Positions 1 through 9,200 of a stretch of DNA of 56,349 bases are shown here, piece by piece. The stretch spans positions 1 to 56,349 of the forward strand of contig JAGOLK010000005.1 of assembly GCA_017994115.1 (NCBI GenBank). The letters run 5' to 3'. The stretch's first letter is position 1. The number at the start of each line of letters is the position of its first letter. The notes beneath the pieces are model-generated. The model made no database searches, was not told the DNA's origin, and saw only the letters and a list, made by a program, of their open reading frames with translations. This DNA comes from Clostridia bacterium (GTDB lineage: Bacteria; Bacillota; Clostridia; Lutisporales; Lutisporaceae). Position numbers and translations under genes: made by a program.

Positions 1-1
1 A

Positions 2-127
2 CAAGTAATGAATAGTCATTCCATACTGACAGAGCTGGCTGTAAAACATGGATGGGAAAGGCCCTACAGCTCACCTGCGGAACAGCTGGCAGATGTATAT
101 AAATATTCAATAACGGAAAAGCAATAA
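2..127 (+). CDS. C-terminal end of an unrecognised protein (partial)
   Basis: An open frame enters from the left edge and runs 41 codons to a TAA at 125-127. The tail contains HGWERPYSSPAEQLADVYKY and ends in TEKQ. I do not recognise the family from so short a piece. A GW pair near the end is also seen in some spore-coat CotF-like proteins, but that is too weak for a call. It points toward the REP-like palindrome at 148-210, which could terminate it. Confidence 0.5.
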   Translation, partial: QVMNSHSILTELAVKHGWERPYSSPAEQLADVYKYSITEKQ

Positions 128-147
128 GGATTCCGCAAAACAGGAAG

Positions 148-221
148 AGGACACGGGGACGTTTCTCCTGTCTCACTGAAAGTGAGACAGGAGAAACGTC
201 CCCGTGTCCTCCCCGTGTCCT
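148..221. repeat. REP-like perfect palindrome, copy 1
   Basis: Two 30-nt arms (148-177 and 181-210) are exact reverse complements around a 3-nt loop. The core reads GGACACGGGGACGTTTCTCC. An 11-nt piece of the right end (CCCCGTGTCCT) is repeated in tandem at 211-221. Related copies lie at 20155-20221 (palindrome) and 15490-15516 (half unit). It sits between two converging genes, where it could end transcription from both sides. Repeats of this kind are often mobilised by REP-associated tyrosine transposases; none is present in the window. Confidence 0.85.
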
Positions 222-230
222 CCTCTATCT

Positions 231-422
231 TTAAGGGCTCTTCTCCTCCCATGTTCTGAAAATCATAAAGGATTCATTATCGCACTCGGTGCACTTCCGC
301 TGAATCCCTTCCCCGTATTTTATTCTGCCTCCTACCCAATCCAGCCTGTTCCTGCTGTATTTCTCAAGAACATTATCCGACTTGCATTGACAGCAGACTA
401 CCTTGAATTCACCCAATTTCAT
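231..422 (-). CDS. Small zinc-knuckle protein
   Basis: A 63-residue protein with two CxxC pairs (C10/C13 and C44/C47), separated by about 30 residues that are rich in basic and aromatic residues. This is the pattern of a four-cysteine zinc ribbon. The start overlaps the stop of the upstream oxidoreductase gene as ATGA, and a perfect AAAGGAGGT lies inside the end of that gene, so translational coupling is very likely. The function is unknown. The coupling suggests a partner, a metal or redox accessory, or simply co-regulation with the flavoenzyme. Confidence 0.7.
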   Translation of the reverse strand: MKLGEFKVVCCQCKSDNVLEKYSRNRLDWVGGRIKYGEGIQRKCTECDNESFMIFRTWEEKSP

Positions 423-1519
423 TTACCTCCTTTAATCTGCGAAGCAATTTTTTTCTCAGAAGCTGCCAGTCTAAGGCCGATTGAAAGTATTTTTATAATG
501 TCAATATTCGTTCTGTACACTAACGGCCTGAACCCCGGAGCCTTCATAATTGTCATCAGCCTGTCAAAATCCTTATTGTCGGCAGCGTTTAACAGCGGTC
601 TCAGGGCGCCAAGCTCCCGGCTCTTTTTGTGAATATCCTTCAGCAACAGATTAATGTCGGTACCTTTTGCAATACTTCTGCCTATCATTACGCCGGACAC
701 TACGGCATTGAACTGTCCAAAGCCTAGGAAAGGCTCGATTCCGCCCCCTGCGGCACCTGCAAAATAGACCTTCCCCACCCTGTTGGTTGTAACACTTCCT
801 GCACGATGAGGCAATTTCCATGTTTCCAGCATATCATATTTTTTTAATATATCCCGGGACTGAAGAAAACGATGCCAATAGCCATTCAATTCCTCCTGTC
901 CGATACTTTGAACCACATGAGCTATAACCCCCTTGTTCTTACTGTAGGGAGCCGAGTATATGTATACCCCTTTTGTCAGCTCATTATCCAGCCACATCTG
1001 CAGGGTATCCTCTTCAAAATCACCTGCAAATATCCCTCCCATTACCCATGTCCTCATAACCTCCTGCCAAATGCCGTACCGGGCAGGTACTGACCAATGG
1101 CCGTTCGCCACTACGATATAATCAAATTCATTTTCCAGATCTTCCGGCTGCACAAAACTGTTGAAAATAATCTGTGACCTGACCTGTGAACGGAGCTGGT
1201 TTTTTACGGAGTCCTCTTCTTTCCCGCGAATCAGAAAATGACCCAAAGGTCCGGTAACGGTTACCTGATTGTTGGGCGAGTAGTGAATGACTTTTCTGAA
1301 TTGGCTCAAAGGCTTCAGTTTGATTCCCAGTACCTTGTCCAAATACTTGACCGGATCTGAGGCCGGACGGGTTATAAGCCCCAAAACGGCTGATACATGA
1401 GGATGATACTCCCCAATGAAATCATTTCGCTCAAAAATCACCGGAGATATTCCGTTCCTCTCCAATTCAATTGCACAGGACAATCCGGAGGTTCCTGCGC
1501 CTATTATAGCAACTTTCAC
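419..1519 (-). CDS. FAD-dependent oxidoreductase, geranylgeranyl-reductase-like
   Basis: About 366 residues. An N-terminal dinucleotide fold (VAIIGAGTSGLSCAIELER, GxGxxG) is followed by a middle domain. A second flavin-contact region near residue 260 reads VYFAGAAGGGIEPFLGFGQF, as in FAD monooxygenase and geranylgeranyl-reductase-like enzymes. The substrate cannot be told. An ATG at 1534 has no ribosome site; GTG at 1519 has GAGGGTG six bases upstream, so I start there. It is the first gene of a two-gene unit with the zinc-knuckle gene and is divergent from the ger operon. GxGxxG enzymes are diverse, so the family call is moderate. Confidence 0.75.
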   Translation of the reverse strand: MKVAIIGAGTSGLSCAIELERNGISPVIFERNDFIGEYHPHVSAVLGLITRPASDPVKYLDKVLGIKLKPLSQFRKVIHYSPNNQVTVTGPLGHFLIRGKEEDSVKNQLRSQVRSQIIFNSFVQPEDLENEFDYIVVANGHWSVPARYGIWQEVMRTWVMGGIFAGDFEEDTLQMWLDNELTKGVYIYSAPYSKNKGVIAHVVQSIGQEELNGYWHRFLQSRDILKKYDMLETWKLPHRAGSVTTNRVGKVYFAGAAGGGIEPFLGFGQFNAVVSGVMIGRSIAKGTDINLLLKDIHKKSRELGALRPLLNAADNKDFDRLMTIMKAPGFRPLVYRTNIDIIKILSIGLRLAASEKKIASQIKGGK

Positions 1520-1569
1520 ATACAGCACCCTCATACACTAATATTTACAATGTTATTATGCATAAAAGC

Positions 1570-1598
1570 AAAACTATCATTCATCCAATGATAGTTTT
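1570..1598. promoter_or_regulatory. Inverted repeat in divergent intergenic region
   Basis: Twelve-base arms AAAACTATCATT (1570-1581) and AATGATAGTTTT (1587-1598) are perfect complements with a 5-nt spacer. It lies between the divergent oxidoreductase and gerA genes. It has no U tract on either side, so an operator is more likely than a terminator. No protein can be named from the sequence. Confidence 0.45.
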
Positions 1599-1641
1599 GA
1601 TTAACGTGCCTGTGTCAACACCTTCTTCCTTGATGGACAGG

Positions 1642-1671
1642 GAATACAATTCGGCGGCTTTACTACATAAT
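1642..1671 (+). promoter_or_regulatory. Possible forespore (sigma G-like) promoter of the ger operon
   Basis: GAATA at 1642-1646 and CATAAT at 1666-1671 resemble sigma-G -35 and -10 elements, and gerA operons are known to be sigma-G dependent. The 19-bp spacer is one or two bases longer than usual, so this is tentative. Confidence 0.25.
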
Positions 1672-1730
1672 TTGCGCAGGTTTGAACAAAATAACAGAAA
1701 TGAAAATTCTTGATGCCGGGGAGTGGTTCC

Positions 1731-3224
1731 ATGCCTGCAATCAATGAGGAAGACAGTCTCTACAATAAAACTGCCAATGTATCAAGTGATAATGTCCGCT
1801 CGATTCTCGGAAGCAATGCGGATTATGTATCCCGTGTCATTCTTGTCAGGGATAAACCTGAAATACCCTCTGTTCTTGTATATATGGACGGGCTGGTAGA
1901 CGGCAAGCTGATAAATGATAATATACTGAAGCCCCTTTCCCAGGAGGAGCAGTTTGATTCCTGCAGCGGGGAAGAAGATGCTGTAAGGCTTATAAGCATG
2001 GGAAAGATATATTCCTCCTCAATAAAGGTAAGGACAAATATGAAAGACCTGACTGACGATATACTGACAGGAAGCGCGGCATTGATATTCAATGATGTAA
2101 AGACAGCCTTTACCTTTGAAGCCAAAGCTTCTCTAAGCCGAGCCATCTCCGAGCCTACAGGGGAAAATGTTATTAAGGGTGCTAAGGATTCTTTTATTGA
2201 GGACTTAAGGACCAATACCGCTCTGTGCCGTAAAAAGCTTACCTCTCCATACCTGACAATTGAACAGATTCGTTTGGGAAAACAGACAAAAAGCAATATT
2301 GCGATATTATATGTAAAAAATATAGCAAAAAGCAAATTGATAGATGAAGTGAAACAGAGGCTTGAAGCCATTGATATTGACAGGGTGCTTGACGCAGGTG
2401 TTATTGAGGGGGCAATCGTTGATGATAAGTATTCCGCATTCCCTCAGATTCAATATACCGAAAGGATTGACAGATTCTGCGCAAGCCTTGTTGAGGGCCG
2501 TGCGGGAATACTGATTGAAGGCCTGCCTACGGCTTATATAGTTCCGGGTACACTGCTTCAATTTCTGCAGGCTCCGGATGACTACTCATTTCAGTTCATT
2601 ATTGCATCCATTGTCCGATTTATCAGGTTTATGAGCATGTTCATAACACTGATACTTCCCGGCTTCTATATATCCATTACCTCCTTTCACCCGGAAATGC
2701 TGCCTGCGGAACTGGCCTTCTCAATAGTCGCATCCAGGGTGGGAGTGCCCTTCCCTATGTTTGTAGAAGTAATAATATTGCTGCTGGCCTTTGAGCTTTT
2801 GATTGAAGCCGGTGTTAGGCTGCCAAAGGTCATAGGCCAGACAGTATCAATTGTGGGTGGTCTTGTGGTAGGCCAGGCTGCCGTTGAAGCCAAGCTGGTA
2901 TCTCCGGCTACCGTTATGATTATAGCAATTACTGCCATCGCAGGCTTCCTTATGCCCAACCAGGATTTCAGCAATGCCATAAGGCTATGGCGCTTGATAC
3001 TGGCTATATTAGGCAGTATAATCGGTATGTTTGGGCTCACCTTTGGGTTGATATTCCTTCTATACCATTGGTGTAGGATTGAGACCTTCGGTGTTCCGTA
3101 CCTGGACCCCTTTGTCGCCAATGAGGATGAACAGTTTCAGGACACTATTTTCAGGCTTCCCATCTTTACCATGAAGAAGCGGCCAAGCAGCCTTGATACT
3201 AAAAATAAGAAAAGGATGGAGTGA
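1731..3224 (+). CDS. Spore germination protein, GerA family (A subunit)
   Basis: About 497 residues, the normal size for GerAA/GerKA. Residues 1 to about 240 form the soluble N-terminal domain, followed by a membrane domain of about five segments. Conserved family stretches are visible, including FITLILPGFYISITSFHPEM and the PFPMFVE...FELLIEAGVRLP block. The protein is part of the inner-membrane germinant receptor of the spore. An upstream TTG/ATG pair (1710, 1713) lacks a ribosome site; ATG 1731 has GGGGAG seven bases before it. It starts an operon with C, small membrane and B genes, spaced 6 nt from GerC. Confidence 0.93.
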   Translation: MPAINEEDSLYNKTANVSSDNVRSILGSNADYVSRVILVRDKPEIPSVLVYMDGLVDGKLINDNILKPLSQEEQFDSCSGEEDAVRLISMGKIYSSSIKVRTNMKDLTDDILTGSAALIFNDVKTAFTFEAKASLSRAISEPTGENVIKGAKDSFIEDLRTNTALCRKKLTSPYLTIEQIRLGKQTKSNIAILYVKNIAKSKLIDEVKQRLEAIDIDRVLDAGVIEGAIVDDKYSAFPQIQYTERIDRFCASLVEGRAGILIEGLPTAYIVPGTLLQFLQAPDDYSFQFIIASIVRFIRFMSMFITLILPGFYISITSFHPEMLPAELAFSIVASRVGVPFPMFVEVIILLLAFELLIEAGVRLPKVIGQTVSIVGGLVVGQAAVEAKLVSPATVMIIAITAIAGFLMPNQDFSNAIRLWRLILAILGSIIGMFGLTFGLIFLLYHWCRIETFGVPYLDPFVANEDEQFQDTIFRLPIFTMKKRPSSLDTKNKKRME

Positions 3225-3230
3225 GGCTAT

Positions 3231-4418
3231 ATGAGGAAATATGCAATTCTGACAGCCCTGCTGGCTCTAATGGCGGCTTTATCCGGATGTACGCAGATTA
3301 TCATGGGAAGAGCAGAAATTGATAAGCTGTTTATCGTAAGAGTGTTTTCTTTCGATGAAGCAGAGAAGGGCAAGGCCAGGATAACAGTTACTACAAAGGA
3401 TCTGTCAACGGGAGAAGGCGGAGAAGGTGCAACTCAAAAAGGAGAAAGCGTTGTATCCGAAGGAGATACTGTATTTGATGCTGCACGAAACCTGTCAACA
3501 TACCTAGACAGAAAGCTGAATGCAGGCCATACGGAGTTCATACTCTTCGGAGAGTCCATTGCCAGGAAAGGTGTACTCCCCTACCTTGATTTAATAAGCA
3601 GGCATCCGGAATTCCGTTATAATGCAAAACTGTATATCGTTAAAGGAGATACCGCTAACTCCCTGGTCGAAAAGGCAAATACCTCTAAATATTTTGTAGG
3701 GGACAGGTTAGCCCGTATAGAAGAACATATAGGCAGAACATCCATATCCGGAATGGTCACGCTTAATGAAGCGCTGCTTATATTTGATGAGAGGAATCTG
3801 GATACCTTCATTCCATATATTGAGCCGGTTCCTACAAGGGTATCGGGAGAAAAACCCGGCACCTGCGATATGGTACTGAGCGGCTATGGAATATTCCGGG
3901 AGGATAAGCTTCTCTACTTCGCTTCATGGGAAGAATCCCGGGGGATAAACTGGATTATGAACCGCATCGGTTCAGGGATAATTGTGGTAAAGGACCAGAC
4001 AGGCCAAGAAATTTCCTTGATAATAATCCATGGGAATTCCAAGGTAAAGCCCAGGATTGAAGGAGGAGAGCTTCACTGTGCCGTAGAAATTTCCTTCTCA
4101 ACCAATATAGGCGAGATAATGGGAGGCAGAAGTATATTTGACAGAGCTTCATTGGATTACCTTACTGAGCAGCAGGAGAAATCCATAAAACGCGAGGTGG
4201 AAAATGCCATAAGAACAGCACAGGAGAAAAATTCAGACCATTTCAGCATACTTTCAAAATTCATAATCAAGTACCCTTTACTTCGGGACTATTTTCAGGA
4301 AAACTGGCAGGAGCTGTTTCCCGATATCAAATTTGAAGTCAGTGTTGATTCCAGGATAGACGGAACTTATTTGATAAATGAACCGGTTACTGCCAGCAAG
4401 GAGGCTGTGGGAGAATGA
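3231..4418 (+). CDS. Spore germination lipoprotein, Ger(x)C family
   Basis: 395 residues. A lipoprotein signal peptide ends in LSGC (lipobox cysteine near residue 20), followed by the three-domain GerC body. GerC subunits are anchored outside the inner spore membrane and complete the A/B/C germinant receptor. The length matches the family. A Shine-Dalgarno (GGAGTGAGG) lies just upstream. The stop overlaps the next small gene as ATGA. Which germinant is sensed cannot be read from the sequence. Confidence 0.93.
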   Translation: MRKYAILTALLALMAALSGCTQIIMGRAEIDKLFIVRVFSFDEAEKGKARITVTTKDLSTGEGGEGATQKGESVVSEGDTVFDAARNLSTYLDRKLNAGHTEFILFGESIARKGVLPYLDLISRHPEFRYNAKLYIVKGDTANSLVEKANTSKYFVGDRLARIEEHIGRTSISGMVTLNEALLIFDERNLDTFIPYIEPVPTRVSGEKPGTCDMVLSGYGIFREDKLLYFASWEESRGINWIMNRIGSGIIVVKDQTGQEISLIIIHGNSKVKPRIEGGELHCAVEISFSTNIGEIMGGRSIFDRASLDYLTEQQEKSIKREVENAIRTAQEKNSDHFSILSKFIIKYPLLRDYFQENWQELFPDIKFEVSVDSRIDGTYLINEPVTASKEAVGE

Positions 4419-4618
4419 AGATATTCGTTTTGGTGCTTATTGTGATAATTGTTGTAATAGCAGAGCTAATACCAATAATGAAAAAGAAGCAGCATAAGGA
4501 GGCAGCAGTCCTAATAATGCTTGGAGCTGTAACCCTGGCCTACGGGTATTATTATATTACCCATGAGAACACTGCCAGTCTGGTAAATCTGATGTTTGAC
4601 ATATTCGGCTCAAGGTAA
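4415..4618 (+). CDS. Small membrane protein of the germinant receptor operon
   Basis: 67 residues with two hydrophobic segments (about 1-20 and 30-48), a KKKQHKE linker and a short C-terminal tail. Its ATG overlaps the GerC stop (ATGA), and the gerB-type gene follows 12 nt later, so it is co-translated with the receptor. Some ger operons carry a small two-transmembrane D-type subunit that modulates receptor function. This gene has the right size and topology, but the similarity is topological rather than a recognised motif. Confidence 0.75.
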   Translation: MKIFVLVLIVIIVVIAELIPIMKKKQHKEAAVLIMLGAVTLAYGYYYITHENTASLVNLMFDIFGSR

Positions 4619-4630
4619 GGAGATACTTAT

Positions 4631-5749
4631 ATGAAAACAGGCAAAGACAAAATATCGGTAAAGCAGCTTTTTTTTGTATTTACGATAATGGTGTCCTCTC
4701 CCACAACAAGACTGCTTCCTAAATTTTCGGCAGCAAAAGCCCAACAGGCAGGCTGGATATCCCCTATAATAAGTACGGTACCTTTTATCATGCTGATACT
4801 GGTTATTGACTCTCTGTTGAAGAAGTACAAGGGGCAGAGCATGTCTGATATTATCAGCAGCATTATGGGAAGATTCCTGGGAAAGCTGGTACTGGTGGTA
4901 TACCTGCTGTGGGCTTTCTGGCTCACGGCTATATACACACGTTATTATACTGAGCGGCTGACCAGTTCGATTTATCCCAACATCGACATTAACGTATTTG
5001 TAATATTAGCCCTTATACCCATAGCATACATACTCCGTTCCGGTTTCACCCCCATTGCACGGATGAGCGAAATACTGCTGCCCTTCATAGGGGCAATGCT
5101 TATAATACTGTCACTCTTTTTGCTTCCCAAGGTTAGAGCAGATAATCTGCTTCCGGTCTATTTCAACGACATAGTGCCTATATTCAAGGGAAGTATCTCT
5201 ATAACAGGGTTGCTGTCCTATCTGTTCCTTATGTTCTTCCTGAGCGACAAGGTTGTGAACCAGAAAAGCCTTCGAAAATTCGGCTACATTGCTGCTTATG
5301 TGAATATTTCAAGTATAATGGTGGTAAACTTCATTGTAATAGGCGTACTGGGCAGTTCCCTAGCCAGGAGGGTTTACATGCCCGTTCTGACTGTTGTAAA
5401 ACAGATTTCAATAATGGATATTATAGAAAATATTGAGGCTGTAGTCGTTGCCATATGGATTTTCGCCGACTTCACACTTATTGCCACTATGCTTGTCATT
5501 GTGCTCAACCTTATTAAGTCAATATTTAACCTATCTGATACAAAACCCCTGATTAATATTCTTGCTGTCCTGGTATATTACCTCTCCCTGGGAATAAGCG
5601 CCGGAAGGTTTGAGCTGGAGGATTTCACAAATAAGCTGCTCATGCCGATAAACCTGACCCTGGGCTACGGATTTCCCTTTGCTTTATTCGCTTTATCAGC
5701 GCTCAAAAAAAAGAAACAGCCCAAAAAAGCGGTCAATCCTTCCCGATAA
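4631..5749 (+). CDS. Spore germination permease, GerB family
   Basis: 372 residues with about ten membrane segments, as in GerAB-type members of the APC transporter superfamily. The N-terminus has the typical KISVKQLFFVF start and an early P-T-R-L-L-P stretch. The B subunit is thought to bind the germinant in the spore inner membrane. It is last in the ger operon and its TAA lies inside a terminator hairpin. Confidence 0.93.
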   Translation: MKTGKDKISVKQLFFVFTIMVSSPTTRLLPKFSAAKAQQAGWISPIISTVPFIMLILVIDSLLKKYKGQSMSDIISSIMGRFLGKLVLVVYLLWAFWLTAIYTRYYTERLTSSIYPNIDINVFVILALIPIAYILRSGFTPIARMSEILLPFIGAMLIILSLFLLPKVRADNLLPVYFNDIVPIFKGSISITGLLSYLFLMFFLSDKVVNQKSLRKFGYIAAYVNISSIMVVNFIVIGVLGSSLARRVYMPVLTVVKQISIMDIIENIEAVVVAIWIFADFTLIATMLVIVLNLIKSIFNLSDTKPLINILAVLVYYLSLGISAGRFELEDFTNKLLMPINLTLGYGFPFALFALSALKKKKQPKKAVNPSR

Positions 5750-5763
5750 TTCGGGAAGGATTG
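5734..5763. terminator. Bidirectional terminator hairpin
   Basis: CAATCCTTCCCGA (5734-5746) pairs perfectly with TCGGGAAGGATTG (5751-5763) around a TAAT loop that contains the gerB stop codon. It stands between two converging genes. The U tract is poor on both sides. Confidence 0.65.
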
Positions 5764-5769
5764 GCTGGC

Positions 5770-6234
5770 TTACTGCGGATTGTACAAGCCCATGCTCTCC
5801 ATATACTTGAAGACACTTTCTCCATGCTGCTGCTCTTCTTTCTGTATATGGTTCAGGGTTTGACGAATGTTTGGATCCCTGAATTCAAATATAGCCGTAT
5901 CGTATGCTCCTGAAACATACTTCTCAGTCATGAGAATATCGTTGCACAGGTCCCCGTCGCTTTTGCTTCCGGTTCCTGTTTTTATGGGCTGCTGCCCCTG
6001 TGCCCCCTGCTGGCCTTGCTGCTGATTCTGGTTCATGCCCGGCATCTGCCCGCTTAAAAGCTGGTTGATGGTATTAAGATGCTGCTGCTCGTGTTTTGCA
6101 TGGGAGCTGAAAAGCTGCTTCAGTTGAGGATCTTGGGCCTTGTTTGCATAATCATTGTATTTCTTAATGCATATCTCCTCATGGGTTTTCTGGTCCTGAA
6201 GCAACCCCTTTTCCTTTTGAGTCAGATTGTTCAT
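5770..6234 (-). CDS. CotF-domain spore coat-type protein
   Basis: About 154 residues in two helical halves joined by a Q/G-rich linker (QNQQQGQQGAQGQQ). The C-terminal half (DILMTEKYVSGAYDTAIFEF...IRQTLNHIQKEEQQHGE...) matches the Coat F pattern. The N-terminal half (HEEICIKKYNDYANKA...HAKHEQQHLNTIN) is a similar ferritin-like helical pair. Such proteins are found in the spore coat and as small helical stress proteins. ATG 6234 is preceded by GGAGGTG; an upstream in-frame ATG at 6273 is not. Confidence 0.85.
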   Translation of the reverse strand: MNNLTQKEKGLLQDQKTHEEICIKKYNDYANKAQDPQLKQLFSSHAKHEQQHLNTINQLLSGQMPGMNQNQQQGQQGAQGQQPIKTGTGSKSDGDLCNDILMTEKYVSGAYDTAIFEFRDPNIRQTLNHIQKEEQQHGESVFKYMESMGLYNPQ

Positions 6235-6279
6235 AAAATCACCTCCGGCTTTAGTATTTTTCATTGTAAGCAAAATATA

Positions 6280-9200
6280 CTAAAAGCCTTCGGTTTCATC
6301 TTCCATAACAGTTACAATTACTTTGTACTCAATATAGGAGTCATCATTTGCCGTTATTTTGTAAACAACCTCGCTGCTGAAATCATTCGGTGTTATACCG
6401 CTGTGCTGCTGCACTTCCCCAACATATACCGACTTTCCCAGATATGAAAATGAGGCAATCAAGTTTGACACAATTGTATTAGATGGAACAGATACTCTGA
6501 TTATACGGTTCTGCTGATCGATACGTCCTCTTGCCTTTGGTTTCAAACCTGCAAATCCAAATCTTAATAATTTTTTTTCATTTTCATCTGCAACTTTGAC
6601 TGTCACAGTATAGTTCCGGGTTGAGCCGTCCTGTGCCTTAACAGTATATATTACCGGATTGGTAAAATCATTTACTGTCTCTCCGCTTTTCTGCTCTTTT
6701 CTTCCAATCAGGACTTTACTGTTTTCCGAACTGACGAATACTGCCGCAAGTCTATTCAGTGAAGTTCCAAAGGGTACAGTAACGTTTATTTGATTCTCAG
6801 CTTCATTTATAACCCCTTCCGCTTCGGGAACAGAGAATCCGAATTCCTTAATAAGCTTTTCACTGCTGGGAGCAACAGTGACTGTCACAGTATATTCCCT
6901 GGCTGTACCGTCCTGTGCTGTTACAATGTACTTTACGGGGTTTGTAAAGTCTTGCACTGTCTCTCCGCTAACCTGCTCCGCTCCTTCCACCTTTACAACA
7001 GCTTCCGGCGAAACCTTGAAGGATGCAACAAGCTTGGTTCTGTCCGTACCGTAGGGTACTGTAAGTTCTATAGTCTTTTGCTCCTTGCCTACTTCCGCCT
7101 TTATAACAGGTTCCAATGTTCTGAATGCGAAAACGGTTATCTGGTTTTCAGAGTTTGGAGCTTTTTTCACTATTACGGTATACTCCTTTGTTGTTCCATC
7201 CTCAGCCGTTACTATATATTCCACCGGTTTACTGAAATCCGGCTCTTTACCCGACTTGACAGATATCCTGGTATTGTCCGGTATATCTATAACAGGCACC
7301 AGCTTGCTCAGGTCTGTTCTGTACGGCACTGTAACAGTTATAATCCTTTTTTCCTCATCTATCTCCCCGATGGCGGACTTAGGCCTTTCAAACCTGAAGG
7401 CTCTTATGGATTTGTCAAGCTCCTTCGCAATGGTCACCACTACCTTATAATCCTGTGAAGACCCGTCCTGGGCAATAACGGTATAGGTAACCTCCCCGGA
7501 AAAGTCATTGACAGTTTCTCCGCTGATCTGCCTCTTTCCTTTCACCTCTACCACTGCATGCTCCGAGCACTTGAAGCTTGCCGCCAGTTTCTTCACATCC
7601 GTTCCATGGGGCACTGTCAGGCTGATTATCCTGTCTTTCTTATCAATATTTCCGTCTATTCCGCTTGCTAGATTCTTGAAGCTGAAGCTGGTGATTTCCT
7701 TTAAAGAGGACGCAGCCGGAGGAGCCGGCTTATTTTCATCATCAGCTATGCCGCGGAAGCTATATGATACCCCGTCAGCTGTTATTCTGTATTTATCATT
7801 CTTATACAGCGGCTTTTTTGATGTTACTCTGAATACGTTATTGCTGATCCTCAAAGTACTGTCAATCAGATTTTCTCCTACGGCATTCCCTTCTCCATCC
7901 AGCTTATACAGGCTGCTTACCCTGGATATCCTGCTGCTCTTGTAAACCCTGAGATTGTATTCATTCAGCATATCCACACCCTGGATGTAATCACTGCTCA
8001 TGATGCTGGATCCCTCAAATTCTATCTCCAGGTCATCAATATCCAGTTTGTTTCCTGCAACATCCACCGCAGCCGACTTAGGCTCCAGGATATAATAGTA
8101 TTCGTCACTCATCTTATCCTCAGTATATATATTTACCACGGTATTATCTTCGGGATCAACTTCTGCAAAGTCAATATCTATTGTCCTAAGCTTGCCGTTA
8201 TCATCTTCATAAGTTATCTTATAGCTCCCCGGCTCCCTTATTGCTTCGCTGAATTTCACCTGAACCTTTTTGCAGTTAACGGCTTCAGCATATTCGATAT
8301 ACGGCTCCTCATCATCCTCCATGTATGATTCGAGAATTGTGCTGTTTGAATCTTCGTGGTCATCGTCTTCGTCATATGCGCCTAATCCCGCATAGTCTTT
8401 TACCATTTCAGTAAAATTGAATCTGAATTCTTTGTCAGGGGGTATGTTTCTATTTTTTGCTGTATAGTCCACAGTGCAATAAGCTTCCTCCGAATCCTCA
8501 TTATCAGGATTCAAATCAGCTGTCCAGCTTATGCTTAATCCTGAAGGGTTCTTTATCCCTGACACTCCATTCCCTATAAGCAGTACAGGTTCTGTAAACA
8601 CCACCCTGAATGTCCTCACATCCATCTGATTCCAGCCATCCACTTTCGGCGGGTCATTCTCATAATCAATTCCGTAGAACTCCAGGCCGTCTTCTAATTC
8701 ATATTTATTGCCCCTCATGTCCCATATGCCTTTAAGCTCGGTTACTTCGTACACTTCATTATCTTTCAGCACTTTATTTCCATCTATGACCATCACAACT
8801 GCAGTTCCGTCTTCCAGCACACTTCCCGCCTGTTTGAATTTAATGCCTGACGCTTTCATCTCAGCGTTTTCTGCATACACTTCCTCATCAAAATGTATCC
8901 AGACCTCTTTCTCATTTACAGCATCTATATAATCCACCTCGGGAGGATCATCATCATAATGACTGCCGCTGTATAGTATGTCTACTTCTACATTGCGCAT
9001 CATGTTGCCCGACAGGTCCTGAATACTGTTCATCTGTACTGTATGATTCCTGCCTGAGGACAGGGAGCTGACCGTAAGCCTGACGCTTTTTCCGTCTTGC
9101 TGCAGCACTGCCTTTGTAACCAAGGCTAATCCGTCTATCCTGTAATTAATTATATTCTCCGCCGATTTCTCATCCAGTTGGTTGTCGAAGTGCAGCTCCA

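Noticed and set aside
5734-5763. Operator of the cotF-like gene
   Set aside because: The palindrome contains the gerB stop codon and lies downstream of both genes, which fits a shared terminator better.
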